This document shows positions 18,124 to 26,638 of a stretch of 64,000 nt of DNA, in pieces. This stretch comes from Lutimonas vermicola (GTDB lineage: Bacteria; Bacteroidota; Bacteroidia; Flavobacteriales; Flavobacteriaceae). Under the pieces are notes generated by a model. It was not told the DNA's origin and did not search any database. It worked only from the letters and a program-made list of their open reading frames with translations. The stretch's first letter is position 1. Each line of letters starts with the position of its first letter. A program made the translations under genes and the position numbers. The stretch is taken from positions 1,054,001 through 1,118,000 of the forward strand of contig NZ_JBCDNA010000001.1 in NCBI RefSeq assembly GCF_038433205.1. Reading direction: 5' to 3'.

Positions 18124-19164
18124 TTATAATTGAAAGATATCATTTCTTCTGGCGATTCGAAACCCGTTCTTCTCCACAGTCTTTGATTCAGCACTTTCAG
18201 GATTCAAAACCGGATTTGTATGGTTAAAATGTATAAAAATGATTTTATTCCTTTCTTCTATATGCATCCCTTCAAACTTTTTCATGCTTTCCACAATAAA
18301 GGGATGAGGAATCTGTGAAATATCCCGATTATTAATCTCCTTTCCATCGAAAAAGGTCGCATCGAGAAAAGCGTAATCCACTTTTTTTATTTCTTCTGTG
18401 ATGTCAAGGTTCCATTTTTCCCATTTATCAATGTCCGGGATAAACAAGGCACTCTTTTTGGGCCCTTGAATCACATAACCCACTGTTTCTGAATATTCAT
18501 CCCGATGCGGAACCCTAACAGGTATTACCTTTAAAGAAGTTGTCAGTAAAACCTCCTTTTGGTTTGTTATTTCATGAATCAAAATATTGTGATTGGAAAT
18601 CAATTGACTCCAGGGTCCGTTTTGTTCCAAAAAATGTTTCATTTTTGGCATGGCATATACCTTGACTTTGTCTGCATTCATGGCTTCCTTACCCAGGTAC
18701 ATCAAGCCTGTGTAGTGTCCTATATGGGCATGTGTAAGGAATATACCATCCGGGGTCTCCTTCGAATCATTATGCTCAAATCGCTTGAGTGCTTTCATTT
18801 GATACGTTATATCAGGGGTAGCCTCAAGAAGGTACTTTTTTTTGTTTCTGGTATCCAAAAGACCTAGTGATACTACTTTTCTCCTAAAATCATTCGTGTT
18901 ATATAACTCGGCACAGCATATCTTTTTACAGGCAATATGGGGAGAGCCTGCATCCTGGACTGTTCCGAGAACGATCAAAAAGGTGCCTTCTTTTTTGATA
19001 GCCTTCGGAAGCAAATCTCCAGACTTATTGTTTTGATCCTGTGAGACCATTACGGACCATGCAAGCATCATTACACAAAACTGAATGCCGACCCAAAGAG
19101 GCAGGAACTGATTTTTTCTGCAATTTGACGTAAGCTTTATTGTATTGGATGTCTTCATGATCAC
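18124..19164 (-). CDS. PqqB-like MBL-fold metallo-hydrolase, membrane-anchored or exported
   Basis: A 346-residue protein with an N-terminal hydrophobic segment (residues ~20-42), followed by a metallo-beta-lactamase fold. The start GTVQDAGSPHIACKKICC contains Cys79, Cys83 and Cys84. The metal motif THAHIGHY gives His145, His147 and His150. VRVPHRDEYSETVGYVI, LFIPDIDKWEKW and FIHFNHTNPVL are distinctive of the PqqB family. PqqB hydroxylates a PQQ precursor, but no pqqA, C, D or E is in the window, and PqqB is normally cytoplasmic. The export segment argues for a different role. An alternative start two codons downstream exists. Confidence 0.8.
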   Translation of the reverse strand: MIMKTSNTIKLTSNCRKNQFLPLWVGIQFCVMMLAWSVMVSQDQNNKSGDLLPKAIKKEGTFLIVLGTVQDAGSPHIACKKICCAELYNTNDFRRKVVSLGLLDTRNKKKYLLEATPDITYQMKALKRFEHNDSKETPDGIFLTHAHIGHYTGLMYLGKEAMNADKVKVYAMPKMKHFLEQNGPWSQLISNHNILIHEITNQKEVLLTTSLKVIPVRVPHRDEYSETVGYVIQGPKKSALFIPDIDKWEKWNLDITEEIKKVDYAFLDATFFDGKEINNRDISQIPHPFIVESMKKFEGMHIEERNKIIFIHFNHTNPVLNPESAESKTVEKNGFRIARRNDIFQL

Positions 19165-19182
19165 TTCATTTGGAATATATTC

Positions 19183-20178
19183 TTATAAATCAAGTATTTG
19201 TTTAAACTCAAGCTCTGATACATTGAGCAGTCCGGATTTTGGAAGTCTTTTGGTGAGTTCTTTCCAGTTCTGATCTGCAGTAAAAACCTCTTTAAAGATT
19301 GGAAGTGCCTCCTGTAATTTCTTGTTATTTGCCAAGGTTACCGCCTTCCAATATTTCATTTCCAGGTTATCGGGAAACATTTGCTCAGCAGCAGCATATT
19401 CTTTAAGGGCCAGCGCCATGTCGTTTTTTTCCATGGCAACATCGCCTTTGTTTAAATGATCATAAGCCCTGTGAACTTTAAGCAATCTTTCCAATTCGAG
19501 CAGGGGTTCCGGGTGGTCATCGACGCGTAAATCTATTTTTTTGTCCATCCATGGATTCTCAACAGGTTCTGCATTCACAACAATCAACGCGGCAGATTGC
19601 TTTCCTCTAATGTCACCCCCTGCTTCCTGAGCGGCTAAAAGCACTTTTACCACCCTCTCTGCCAAAGGCAAATCAGTATTTTCGTCAAAGGCCTTTGCCA
19701 TGGCCGGTACAACCTTGTCATTGAGCATCATATTGGCCTGTACCGAATAATTATCACCGACAATATGGCTGGCGGAAACAATACATTTTTCTCCTGTAAA
19801 CGCAGCAACCTTCCCGCTGGCATCAAGCATAGCGACCTGGCGAACATCTTTCCCTTCATCAATGGATACCAGATATTCGAGCGTTTCGACTGCGTTTTTA
19901 CCACCCTCGATCATTTTTAATCCATTTGGCCCATAAGCCGGATTCACAAATGACTGGGTGGCAACGACACCAACTCCAGATTTTCCCCAAGACACAATAC
20001 TACCCACTGAAAACCAATGGCTTTGAACGGCAACAGCCATTTCTCCCGTCACTTTATCCCGTGCAACGATCGAAAATGTATGGGCAAACTTATCTTTATA
20101 AACGTTTTGGGCCGCTGCCCCCTGAATTGTTAAAAAAGAAATGAAAAGAATTAAAAATCTGAATACTTGAATTTTCAT
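19183..20178 (-). CDS. Exported DUF1028 protein with C-terminal TPR-like region
   Basis: A 331-residue protein with a signal peptide ending at ..GAAAQ. The DUF1028 domain (about 30-225) begins AHTFSIVARDKVTGEMAVAV and includes WGKSGVGVVATQSFVNPAYGP. This family has an Ntn-hydrolase-like fold, often predicted to be a peptidase or amidase. Residues ~230-331 look like tetratricopeptide helices (AYDHLNKGDVAMEKNDMALALKEY). It precedes the PqqB-like gene by 18 bases, so the two exported hydrolase-fold proteins probably share a transcript. Confidence 0.85.
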   Translation of the reverse strand: MKIQVFRFLILFISFLTIQGAAAQNVYKDKFAHTFSIVARDKVTGEMAVAVQSHWFSVGSIVSWGKSGVGVVATQSFVNPAYGPNGLKMIEGGKNAVETLEYLVSIDEGKDVRQVAMLDASGKVAAFTGEKCIVSASHIVGDNYSVQANMMLNDKVVPAMAKAFDENTDLPLAERVVKVLLAAQEAGGDIRGKQSAALIVVNAEPVENPWMDKKIDLRVDDHPEPLLELERLLKVHRAYDHLNKGDVAMEKNDMALALKEYAAAEQMFPDNLEMKYWKAVTLANNKKLQEALPIFKEVFTADQNWKELTKRLPKSGLLNVSELEFKQILDL

Positions 20179-20271
20179 TGGGTTTGATTTAAAGGATTTT
20201 TGCTAAATATAACAATTCTTTAAGGCCCGAGAAAACTTCTTTGATATGGTTTGATGGATGTGGCTTAAAAC

Positions 20272-20652
20272 TCAATGTTGGTAGCGCTTGAATTGCCACA
20301 AACTAAATGCAGCCAAAACAAATTCTCCAAAGAACCCAAGCACAAAAATTAGTGAAGGCTGACCATCAATGACAAAGCTTATGGCTCTGCCCAGAGACAA
20401 ACTGCCCATAAAGACAATAGCCAAAAGGGTAGCGAACTTCCAATATGCTGATCTCAATACCCCTAAAATCCAAATTCCGGCAATACCAAGATACAAACAC
20501 ATGACCACCCTAAAGACATTTTTTAGGTCATTGGAGTCAATGGAAACATCCAAAAGCAGGGGTAATACCTTTTCAGGGAACAAGCCATACATCAGGGCAG
20601 ATGGTATAATTACCGCTATTGAAATAAGCAGGTGGAGGTTTTTCCTGTTCAT
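20272..20652 (-). CDS. DUF4345-like small membrane protein
   Basis: A 126-residue protein with four predicted membrane helices. The segment NVFRVVMCLYLGIAGIWILG resembles the core of the DUF4345 family, and the order of helices and length agree. Function unknown. It lies 44 bases after the DUF885-like gene, on the same strand. Confidence 0.65.
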   Translation of the reverse strand: MNRKNLHLLISIAVIIPSALMYGLFPEKVLPLLLDVSIDSNDLKNVFRVVMCLYLGIAGIWILGVLRSAYWKFATLLAIVFMGSLSLGRAISFVIDGQPSLIFVLGFFGEFVLAAFSLWQFKRYQH

Positions 20653-20696
20653 CTAACTGTTGAAAATCAAATAATTACAATAAGTCATCGAAAAGC

Positions 20697-22361
20697 TTAT
20701 TTCAATATTTCTTCCAGATGTTTATTGTCTCCTGTCATTTGCCATTGTCCAAGGGAAACAGGAATATTGCCAATTGAATTCAGTTGATCAAAAAAATCTT
20801 TGAGCTTAAATTCTTCGGAGTTGAGTTCTTTGATACGCGCAAAATCAGCCATTGCGTTTTCCAATAAATATTTACCCGTTATATAACTCGTTCCATACCC
20901 TGGCTGTCTCAAATATAAATGCTGTTCAAAAATCAGTAATTCCTTTTCTGTTTTCATCCACCCTCTTGGCGTGTATTCAGAATGAACGGCGCCGGCCTCT
21001 TTCATAGTCATCTCATTGGCGTGTGCATATAGTGATCCCAGCCCCCTTGCCGCACGTTGTGCTATCATGATATAAACAATCTCTCTTACCCTGGGCGTGT
21101 CATCATATAATCCGGCTTGCATAAAGATCTCTTCCACAGCCGTTGCGGTCCCTTCATTTCTGGAATCGAATATATTGTATAAAAGAGGTCCTCTTCGTAT
21201 CATACTCTTGTTCGGTTCTTCTATCATCCTTGCAAGTTCAAACCAGTGATACCAATGGGAATACAGGGGCCTTGCATCGTAATGCATCCCTATGGTGAAA
21301 AAGTTTCGCTTTTCTTCGGGTTGATATTGCCCCATTTGTTCTCGCATAGCAGGTTCAAAATAATCCTTTACTGTTACTATTTCCTTTAATTCCAAAAAAT
21401 TCATAAGGCTTTGAACAGACTCCTCCGACATCTTATCAAAGGCTTCAGGAGAATCGACCGCTGTCAGAGGGGCTAAATCCCTGTTCCTGTGCTCCTCCAG
21501 TTTGAGGGAGGTCCAGGCCCTGGCCAGTTCATTCTTAAGCAACATCACTTCATCCTCCCAGGTTAAAGGGACAAGATGCACGTGTTGCAGGTACCAGCTA
21601 TAGTTCTCCTTCCCAATTCCGGAAGGACCGGTTTTTTGTATAGATTGAGCTTGCAACCAGGAGACGAATTCATCCGTAGTCTGAATAGCTGTATCTAAAA
21701 CAGTTTTTAATTCCTGATCCGCTGCTACACCTGTTTGATCAAGCAGCTCCTTTAAATCTAAACTTTGTTGTTGAATGTCACGGATACCTGTAACCCAAAG
21801 ATCCCTGGCGTTTCCTGTTAAATTCATTTTGGCCTGCTGATTCAATGGCGGAATTACCTTAAGGTCTGCTAACAAACGATTTCTTTCACTCTTATTCAAA
21901 GGAAAGGTATAGGTCCAGAGTTCAGTGGTCATATGATGTGTTGGCCCTTCATGAGCCGGTACGTCACTCCTGTAAGTAAAGGTTGATTTATAAAAAGCCG
22001 GATCCCTGGCCCAGGGTTTTAAAATTCGCTCATTAAAGTCGTAGCCATTCATTTCGGCCCAAACAATCATCCAGTCCACTTTATGTTCAACGGGCCAGTT
22101 TAAGGTATCGATGGCATCAAGAGATGCCTTCAATTTCAGAAATGCAGGTCGTCTTTTTTTAAAGGTCGCAGCGGTATAATCAGGAGCACCATCTAGTAAT
22201 GGTGGCTTTTCGAATGCCCTCCATTCTTTAAATAATTTTTCCAGATTTTCATATTTATCATTTTGATTAACAGATGTTTGACTTATAAGGTCGGTAGACT
22301 TTAAGCTTATCACAAACACCGTGCAAAACAGGATCGATTTTATCAAATAATTTTTCTTCAT
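20697..22361 (-). CDS. Exported DUF885-like protein lacking the HExxPGHH motif
   Basis: A 554-residue protein with an N-terminal hydrophobic segment (residues 5-27, probably a signal peptide). The C-terminal pattern matches DUF885: an EGTATAVEEIFMQAGL segment (Glu403) where the family has EGWALYAE, followed by PGYGTSYITGKYLLENA, LKDFFDQLNSIGNIPVSL. DUF885 proteins are M32-like helical metallopeptidases with HEGxPGHH. Here that position reads SHWYHWFELARM (His369, His372), so the normal metal site is lost or changed. Activity is therefore uncertain. 562 bases without an intact gene lie upstream. Confidence 0.72.
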   Translation of the reverse strand: MKKNYLIKSILFCTVFVISLKSTDLISQTSVNQNDKYENLEKLFKEWRAFEKPPLLDGAPDYTAATFKKRRPAFLKLKASLDAIDTLNWPVEHKVDWMIVWAEMNGYDFNERILKPWARDPAFYKSTFTYRSDVPAHEGPTHHMTTELWTYTFPLNKSERNRLLADLKVIPPLNQQAKMNLTGNARDLWVTGIRDIQQQSLDLKELLDQTGVAADQELKTVLDTAIQTTDEFVSWLQAQSIQKTGPSGIGKENYSWYLQHVHLVPLTWEDEVMLLKNELARAWTSLKLEEHRNRDLAPLTAVDSPEAFDKMSEESVQSLMNFLELKEIVTVKDYFEPAMREQMGQYQPEEKRNFFTIGMHYDARPLYSHWYHWFELARMIEEPNKSMIRRGPLLYNIFDSRNEGTATAVEEIFMQAGLYDDTPRVREIVYIMIAQRAARGLGSLYAHANEMTMKEAGAVHSEYTPRGWMKTEKELLIFEQHLYLRQPGYGTSYITGKYLLENAMADFARIKELNSEEFKLKDFFDQLNSIGNIPVSLGQWQMTGDNKHLEEILK

Positions 22362-22923
22362 ACAGGTTAAATCAGATTTGGTTCTTAATTTATTGTCATG
22401 AGCCTACTGAGGTTCCAAACAAATATTTCTTAAAAATACATTATTTATTTAATCCCTCTTTTAAAATAAATTTTAAAAAATGTAAATAAAACTTAACATT
22501 TAAATAAGCTTACTAATATTTGCATCAAGTTTACTTTACATTGTATCAAACACTATATACACATGAAACAACAAGATTATCACACACAAATCAAAAAGAA
22601 TACAAAAAACCTGGCTATTTATACTGCCTTATAGCCAATTTCAATGGCTATTGCCACATTCGGGCCAAAATCTATTTGGGAAGGTAACAAAACACTCACT
22701 TTTATTGGTGTACTTGTAAATGCCATATTTGGCCTTTAAAATTTCCAATTTATTTAAAATGTCAATTGAGGAAATTTTTCAACAAGAATATTGAATTGAT
22801 CTTTCTTATGTTCATTTAAAAACGATATATGACATACCCGGGCATTGTACTTCTGTATGATCCTCGGTTTTTTTTGTGGCTATTTCATTGCTATAACTTA
22901 TCTCCATATGTAATACAACTCTT
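22362..22923. other. Intergenic region of 562 bases with a decayed membrane gene
   Basis: Between the DUF885-like gene and the P1 peptidase gene. It contains the pseudogene at 22563-22739 on the plus strand. The flanks, 22362-22562 and 22740-22923, are AT-rich; I see no intact ORF, tRNA or convincing terminator in them. Confidence 0.6.
22563..22739 (+). pseudogene. Remnant of a small Bacteroidetes membrane protein with in-frame TAG
   Basis: From the ATG at 22563 the frame encodes MKQQDYHTQIKKNTKNLAIY and TAL, then TAG at 22632-22634, then continues in the same frame with PISMAIATFGPKSIWEGNKT, a hydrophobic stretch and a TAA at 22737-22739. The parts together resemble the first half of a small membrane protein common in Flavobacteriia (KKNTKNLA ... 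ATFGPK ... WEGNKTLT). TAG sits where I would expect a Trp codon (TGG). The downstream half of the protein is not found. Both the nonsense codon and the truncation indicate a dead gene. Confidence 0.6.
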
Positions 22924-24096
22924 TTATTCTTGCAATCTGTTGTACTTTTTCAATACTTCTTTTAGCAAATCATGAGGCAAGGCGTAAGCTTTGTTTCCGT
23001 TGATGCCCTCCATTGTTTCGGCAGCCACCATGGCATTAATAATCGCTTCTTCAACAGCCTGAACGGTGGCTTCAAAAACAGGCATCAATCGGTCATTTGA
23101 CAAACTTTGTACTCTAGTGGTTTTCTCTCGATTAAAAGCATTTTCGTTTGCTGTTGAGAATGCTAAAAAGATATCTCCTGATCCATTGCTGCCACGTCCT
23201 CCGACTATAGCTATCCCTAAAGGAATTCTTTGCGCTACCCTTTTTAATTGATGAGGTAACAGAGGTGCGTCTGTTGCGACAATAACAATGATCGAACCAT
23301 CTCCTTCCTGTCGCCTTGATTGAGGTGCTGCCTTGTATTCGTAATTTAAAGTATCTTTTAGTTCAATACCTACCGGAACACCGGCAATAGATAAGTTTCT
23401 CTTCGCACCAAAATTGGATTGTACAATGGCACCTACGGTATAGACTGAATCTTTTATGGAAATCACTCTTGAAGCCGTACCGGTGCCACCTTTAAAACCC
23501 AAGCACATCATTCCGGTTCCACCACCTATATTTCCTTCTGAAATCTTTCCTCCCGAAGCATTTTTGATTGCTTCTAAAACATGTTCTTCCTTTACGTGAA
23601 AACCATAAATATCATTTAAAAAACCATCATAGGTTTCGGCTACCACAGGATAGGTATACCACCAGTCTTCTCCTTTATACCAATCTGTATCGACATACCA
23701 CTTTAAAACAGCATCCCTGACTACCCCCACACTGTTTGTATTGGTGATCATCACAGGGGTTTCTAAAAAACCTGATTCAGTAACCCAGGTTGTCCCGGTC
23801 ATTTCTCCATTGCCGTTTAAACTATACCAGTTCGCATATACAGGTGAGAATTTCTTAGCCTTACCTCTCGGGAAAATAGCGGTGACTCCTGTTCTAACAG
23901 GACCTCTTCCTACAATGTTTTTCCCACTCCCCGAAATGATGGTACTGTAACCTACCTCCACCCCATCTACATCTGTAATAGCATTGTATTTTCCGGTTGT
24001 GCCTGTAAAAGGAATACCTAAATCCCTGGCTCTATGTTCCTGGGCGTACATGACCGAACTGAGGACCAATACGATCAGGCTTATCATTTTTTTCAT
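22924..24096 (-). CDS. P1-family peptidase (DmpA/BapA-type aminopeptidase)
   Basis: A 390-residue exported enzyme with a signal peptide ending near residue 18. DmpA/BapA-type proteins are autoprocessed Ntn hydrolases acting on N-terminal residues of peptides, including beta-peptides or D-amino acids. Hallmarks are YNAITDVDGVEVGYSTI at the start, NIGGGTGMMCLGFKGGTGTASR (189-210 region), and the processing site GDG|SIIVIVATDAPLLP with Ser268 as the likely new N-terminal nucleophile. RGSNGSGDIFLAFST follows. The gene appears alone, with 84 bases separating it from the VOC gene upstream. Confidence 0.88.
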   Translation of the reverse strand: MKKMISLIVLVLSSVMYAQEHRARDLGIPFTGTTGKYNAITDVDGVEVGYSTIISGSGKNIVGRGPVRTGVTAIFPRGKAKKFSPVYANWYSLNGNGEMTGTTWVTESGFLETPVMITNTNSVGVVRDAVLKWYVDTDWYKGEDWWYTYPVVAETYDGFLNDIYGFHVKEEHVLEAIKNASGGKISEGNIGGGTGMMCLGFKGGTGTASRVISIKDSVYTVGAIVQSNFGAKRNLSIAGVPVGIELKDTLNYEYKAAPQSRRQEGDGSIIVIVATDAPLLPHQLKRVAQRIPLGIAIVGGRGSNGSGDIFLAFSTANENAFNREKTTRVQSLSNDRLMPVFEATVQAVEEAIINAMVAAETMEGINGNKAYALPHDLLKEVLKKYNRLQE

Positions 24097-24180
24097 GAAA
24101 CTGGTTTTGAAGTATGTATAAAACTTTAATTATCCTTAAAGGTTTTCCTTCAGGATTATTTTGTTCATGGTCAAACCTAT

Positions 24181-24693
24181 CTATTTAGCCTGATAGGCGC
24201 CTGAAGAATACGTTAATTCATAACTATGTGTATAGATTTCGAATATGACTCCGAATGGATCTTCCACATAAACCATTTTATATGGTTTTTCGTCAGGATA
24301 GTATTCTCGTATGGGCATTCGTTGTTTACCACCGTGTTCCACGATCTTTTCGACCAGGGATTCAATATTCGGGTCCTGGACACAGAAATGAAACAGGCCG
24401 GTGCTAAAAGGAGAAAATTCGGGCTTTTTGTTGTTCATGCCCGGGAAGGAAAACAACTCAATGCCAATACCATCTGACGTTGACATATGAGCGATTTCAA
24501 ATGTATTCCAATTTTCACCAAATACATCTATGCACATTTGGCCAATGGCTGTATCCCTTTCTTTTGTAACTATTGAAGGCGGCATGATCACATACCATCC
24601 CATGACTTGCTGATAGAATTCAACTGCTTTATTTATGTCAGGAACTGTAATTCCTATATGCGAAAATGATCTTGGATATTTTATGTCATTCAT
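24181..24693 (-). CDS. VOC-family protein (glyoxalase/dioxygenase fold)
   Basis: A 170-residue cytoplasmic protein with two beta-alpha-beta-beta-beta modules. SHIGITVPDINKAVEFYQQVMGWY opens the fold with a metal-ligand His, FHFCVQDPN supplies the second His, and YVEDPFGVIFEIYTHS supplies a Glu. It could be a glyoxalase, dioxygenase or resistance protein; the substrate cannot be read from the sequence. It begins 84 bases after the bestrophin-like gene. Confidence 0.8.
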   Translation of the reverse strand: MNDIKYPRSFSHIGITVPDINKAVEFYQQVMGWYVIMPPSIVTKERDTAIGQMCIDVFGENWNTFEIAHMSTSDGIGIELFSFPGMNNKKPEFSPFSTGLFHFCVQDPNIESLVEKIVEHGGKQRMPIREYYPDEKPYKMVYVEDPFGVIFEIYTHSYELTYSSGAYQAK

Positions 24694-24777
24694 TTTAGTA
24701 CAAGTTTTCCTTAAAGATACTAAAAGATTCTTGAACCCGGGTTCGGTTTGACGGTGTCAAAAAAAGATCTTTTTTTT

Positions 24778-25833
24778 TTAGAATTGAGTATCTTTTATTA
24801 CGGCAAATTGCTGGGGGATCCGATCCTCAGGCTCTCCTAAATTTTGTCTAAGGTCTATTTCAATTCCTCTGGCAATCGTCGATATCGGGACATCATTGGC
24901 CGTGCCTTCAAAAGGGTTTTCTCCGGTTCGGCCTATTCTTTCCATGGTGTGAAAAATCCAGGCCACAATGACGTAAAAGGGAATTGAAAACCACATAAAT
25001 ATTTTTCCAATAAGCGGGCTGTTATCGATTATTCCAAGTCCTATCTCTGCAAACTGTGGAACGAGCGATAACGGCAATAACAATACAAAAATCCACATAA
25101 AAAAGTGATTCAGCGTTGCAAAATGTCTTGGATAGGGAAAGTTTTTAATCCTTTCACTTTGCCCCTGTAAGGTAAATAGTTCTTTAACAATACCTTCCAA
25201 TTCTAAAAAGGAAAACTCCCAGAGAACCCCCTTTTCCTTTAATTGTTTTAAATGGTGAGATTGCAGGTATAATATCGCAGTCGACTTGTTGCTTTTACCC
25301 ATCACATAAGCATAATCACTTTCAGAGATAAGAGGTTTTAATTCGTCTTCCAATATTGCATCTTTTTCAGGGGGCCTCATGCCCCACTCCTGGTTTGTTT
25401 TATGATGTACAGTAGTCTCCCAGCGTCTGGGTTCGCGCATGGCATACCTAAGGGCAGTCATCCATGCGATATGTCTGTGCGTTAATGCACTAATTTCTTT
25501 TTGAAGTGCTGAATCTGTCATTGGTGCTTGTGCATAATCATTGTTCACCATATCCTGAACAAAGGCACCAAAGGTTCTTGATGTATTTACAATTCCTCCC
25601 CAAATTTTTCTTGCCTCCCATATCCTGCCGTATGCAGCATTATTCTGGAATCCAATCACAAAGGCAACAGCTGTACCAATCAGTGCCAGAGGTGTCCAGG
25701 GGATTTTCAACCAGGTCAGGTCCAGAAAATAATACAAAGCTACCCAAGTGATGATGATCATTATAAACAAAAGCGTTTCGAACCTTGTCCACCAGGCCAT
25801 TTGAAAAGTAGTGTAGTTTCTTTTAATATGCAT
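24778..25833 (-). CDS. Bestrophin-family ion channel protein (UPF0187)
   Basis: A 351-residue membrane protein. The N-terminal helices WWTRFETLLFIMIIITWVALYY and the conserved AFVIGFQNNAAYGRIWEARKIWGGIVN segment define bacterial bestrophin homologues, pentameric channels for anions or cations. The distal part carries the FPYPRHFATLNHFFMWIFVLLLPLSLVPQ helices and the conserved GENPFEGTANDVPI motif near the C-terminus. Complete, with 92 bases to the next gene. Ion selectivity cannot be told. Confidence 0.88.
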   Translation of the reverse strand: MHIKRNYTTFQMAWWTRFETLLFIMIIITWVALYYFLDLTWLKIPWTPLALIGTAVAFVIGFQNNAAYGRIWEARKIWGGIVNTSRTFGAFVQDMVNNDYAQAPMTDSALQKEISALTHRHIAWMTALRYAMREPRRWETTVHHKTNQEWGMRPPEKDAILEDELKPLISESDYAYVMGKSNKSTAILYLQSHHLKQLKEKGVLWEFSFLELEGIVKELFTLQGQSERIKNFPYPRHFATLNHFFMWIFVLLLPLSLVPQFAEIGLGIIDNSPLIGKIFMWFSIPFYVIVAWIFHTMERIGRTGENPFEGTANDVPISTIARGIEIDLRQNLGEPEDRIPQQFAVIKDTQF

Positions 25834-25925
25834 AATTTGATTTTAGCTGTGAATTATATTTGATTTATTTCTAATCATTGAGTCAGTCTTTAACTTTCGA
25901 ATCATCGGGCAGCGCAAAATCACCT

Positions 25926-26534
25926 TTACGATTCCCTAATCTGCTCAACGAGTTCAAGTCGTTTTATAACTGACTTTTTAGCCAGCAGCGTTCCCGGGGA
26001 TAATACCGCATTTGCGCCGATTTTTACGTGATCACCAATCAACGAGCCGAATTTGTGAACTTTCGTGTTTTTCAAGACACCTTCATGTTTAACAAATATA
26101 TCCTTATTTTTTCTTTCATTATAATGATTTGCCGTTACCGAACCTGCTTCAAAATTAACATGCGATCCAATGATGCTGTCTCCAATGAAATTGAAATGTG
26201 CTATAGCAGTATGATCAAAAATAATAGAAGATTTAATTTCACAACCTGTTCCAATGTTGACATTATTAGCTAAAAAGACCCCATTTCTCAGATAAGAATT
26301 TGCGCCTATAAAACTGTCTTTCCCTATAATAGCCGGGGACTTTATTACTACATTTTGCTCAATGTGTGCTGTTTTATGGATGGCAATGTGGTCTTTGATC
26401 AAATATTCTTCTCCGAGAGAATCTATCTTATCGTTTAAAAGCCCCTTTAAAAGAAGTATCAGTTCCCATGGCTCCCTTTTTCCCTGTTCGATGTAACGAG
26501 AAAAGCTGTTTATATAAGTATCAATTTGTATCAT
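25926..26534 (-). CDS. Left-handed beta-helix (hexapeptide repeat) acyltransferase-like protein
   Basis: A 202-residue cytoplasmic protein. After a ~50-residue helical N-terminus, hexapeptide repeats run from about residue 52 to 190 (IHKTAHIEQNVVI, IGKDSFIGANSYL, IGDSIIGSHVNFEAGSVTAN, IGDHVKIGANAVLSPGTLL). The NHYNERK element resembles GlmU-type C-terminal domains, which bind acetyl-CoA and a sugar nucleotide. No pyrophosphorylase domain is present. It may be a stand-alone sugar O- or N-acyltransferase. The next gene downstream is the bestrophin-like channel. Confidence 0.75.
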   Translation of the reverse strand: MIQIDTYINSFSRYIEQGKREPWELILLLKGLLNDKIDSLGEEYLIKDHIAIHKTAHIEQNVVIKSPAIIGKDSFIGANSYLRNGVFLANNVNIGTGCEIKSSIIFDHTAIAHFNFIGDSIIGSHVNFEAGSVTANHYNERKNKDIFVKHEGVLKNTKVHKFGSLIGDHVKIGANAVLSPGTLLAKKSVIKRLELVEQIRES

Positions 26535-26638
26535 CCTTCGTATAGTTTGATTTATAAAGCTTCAGGGTTATATATAAAAGCGTATCGCTTATTGATAAAT
26601 TCATCCATATTCGTATTGGGCTCAATATGCTCCCGATT

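Noticed and set aside
18018..18227. 69-codon plus-strand frame overlapping the end of the PqqB-like gene
   Set aside because: Its second half is antisense to a confidently identified gene; the first part has no motif.
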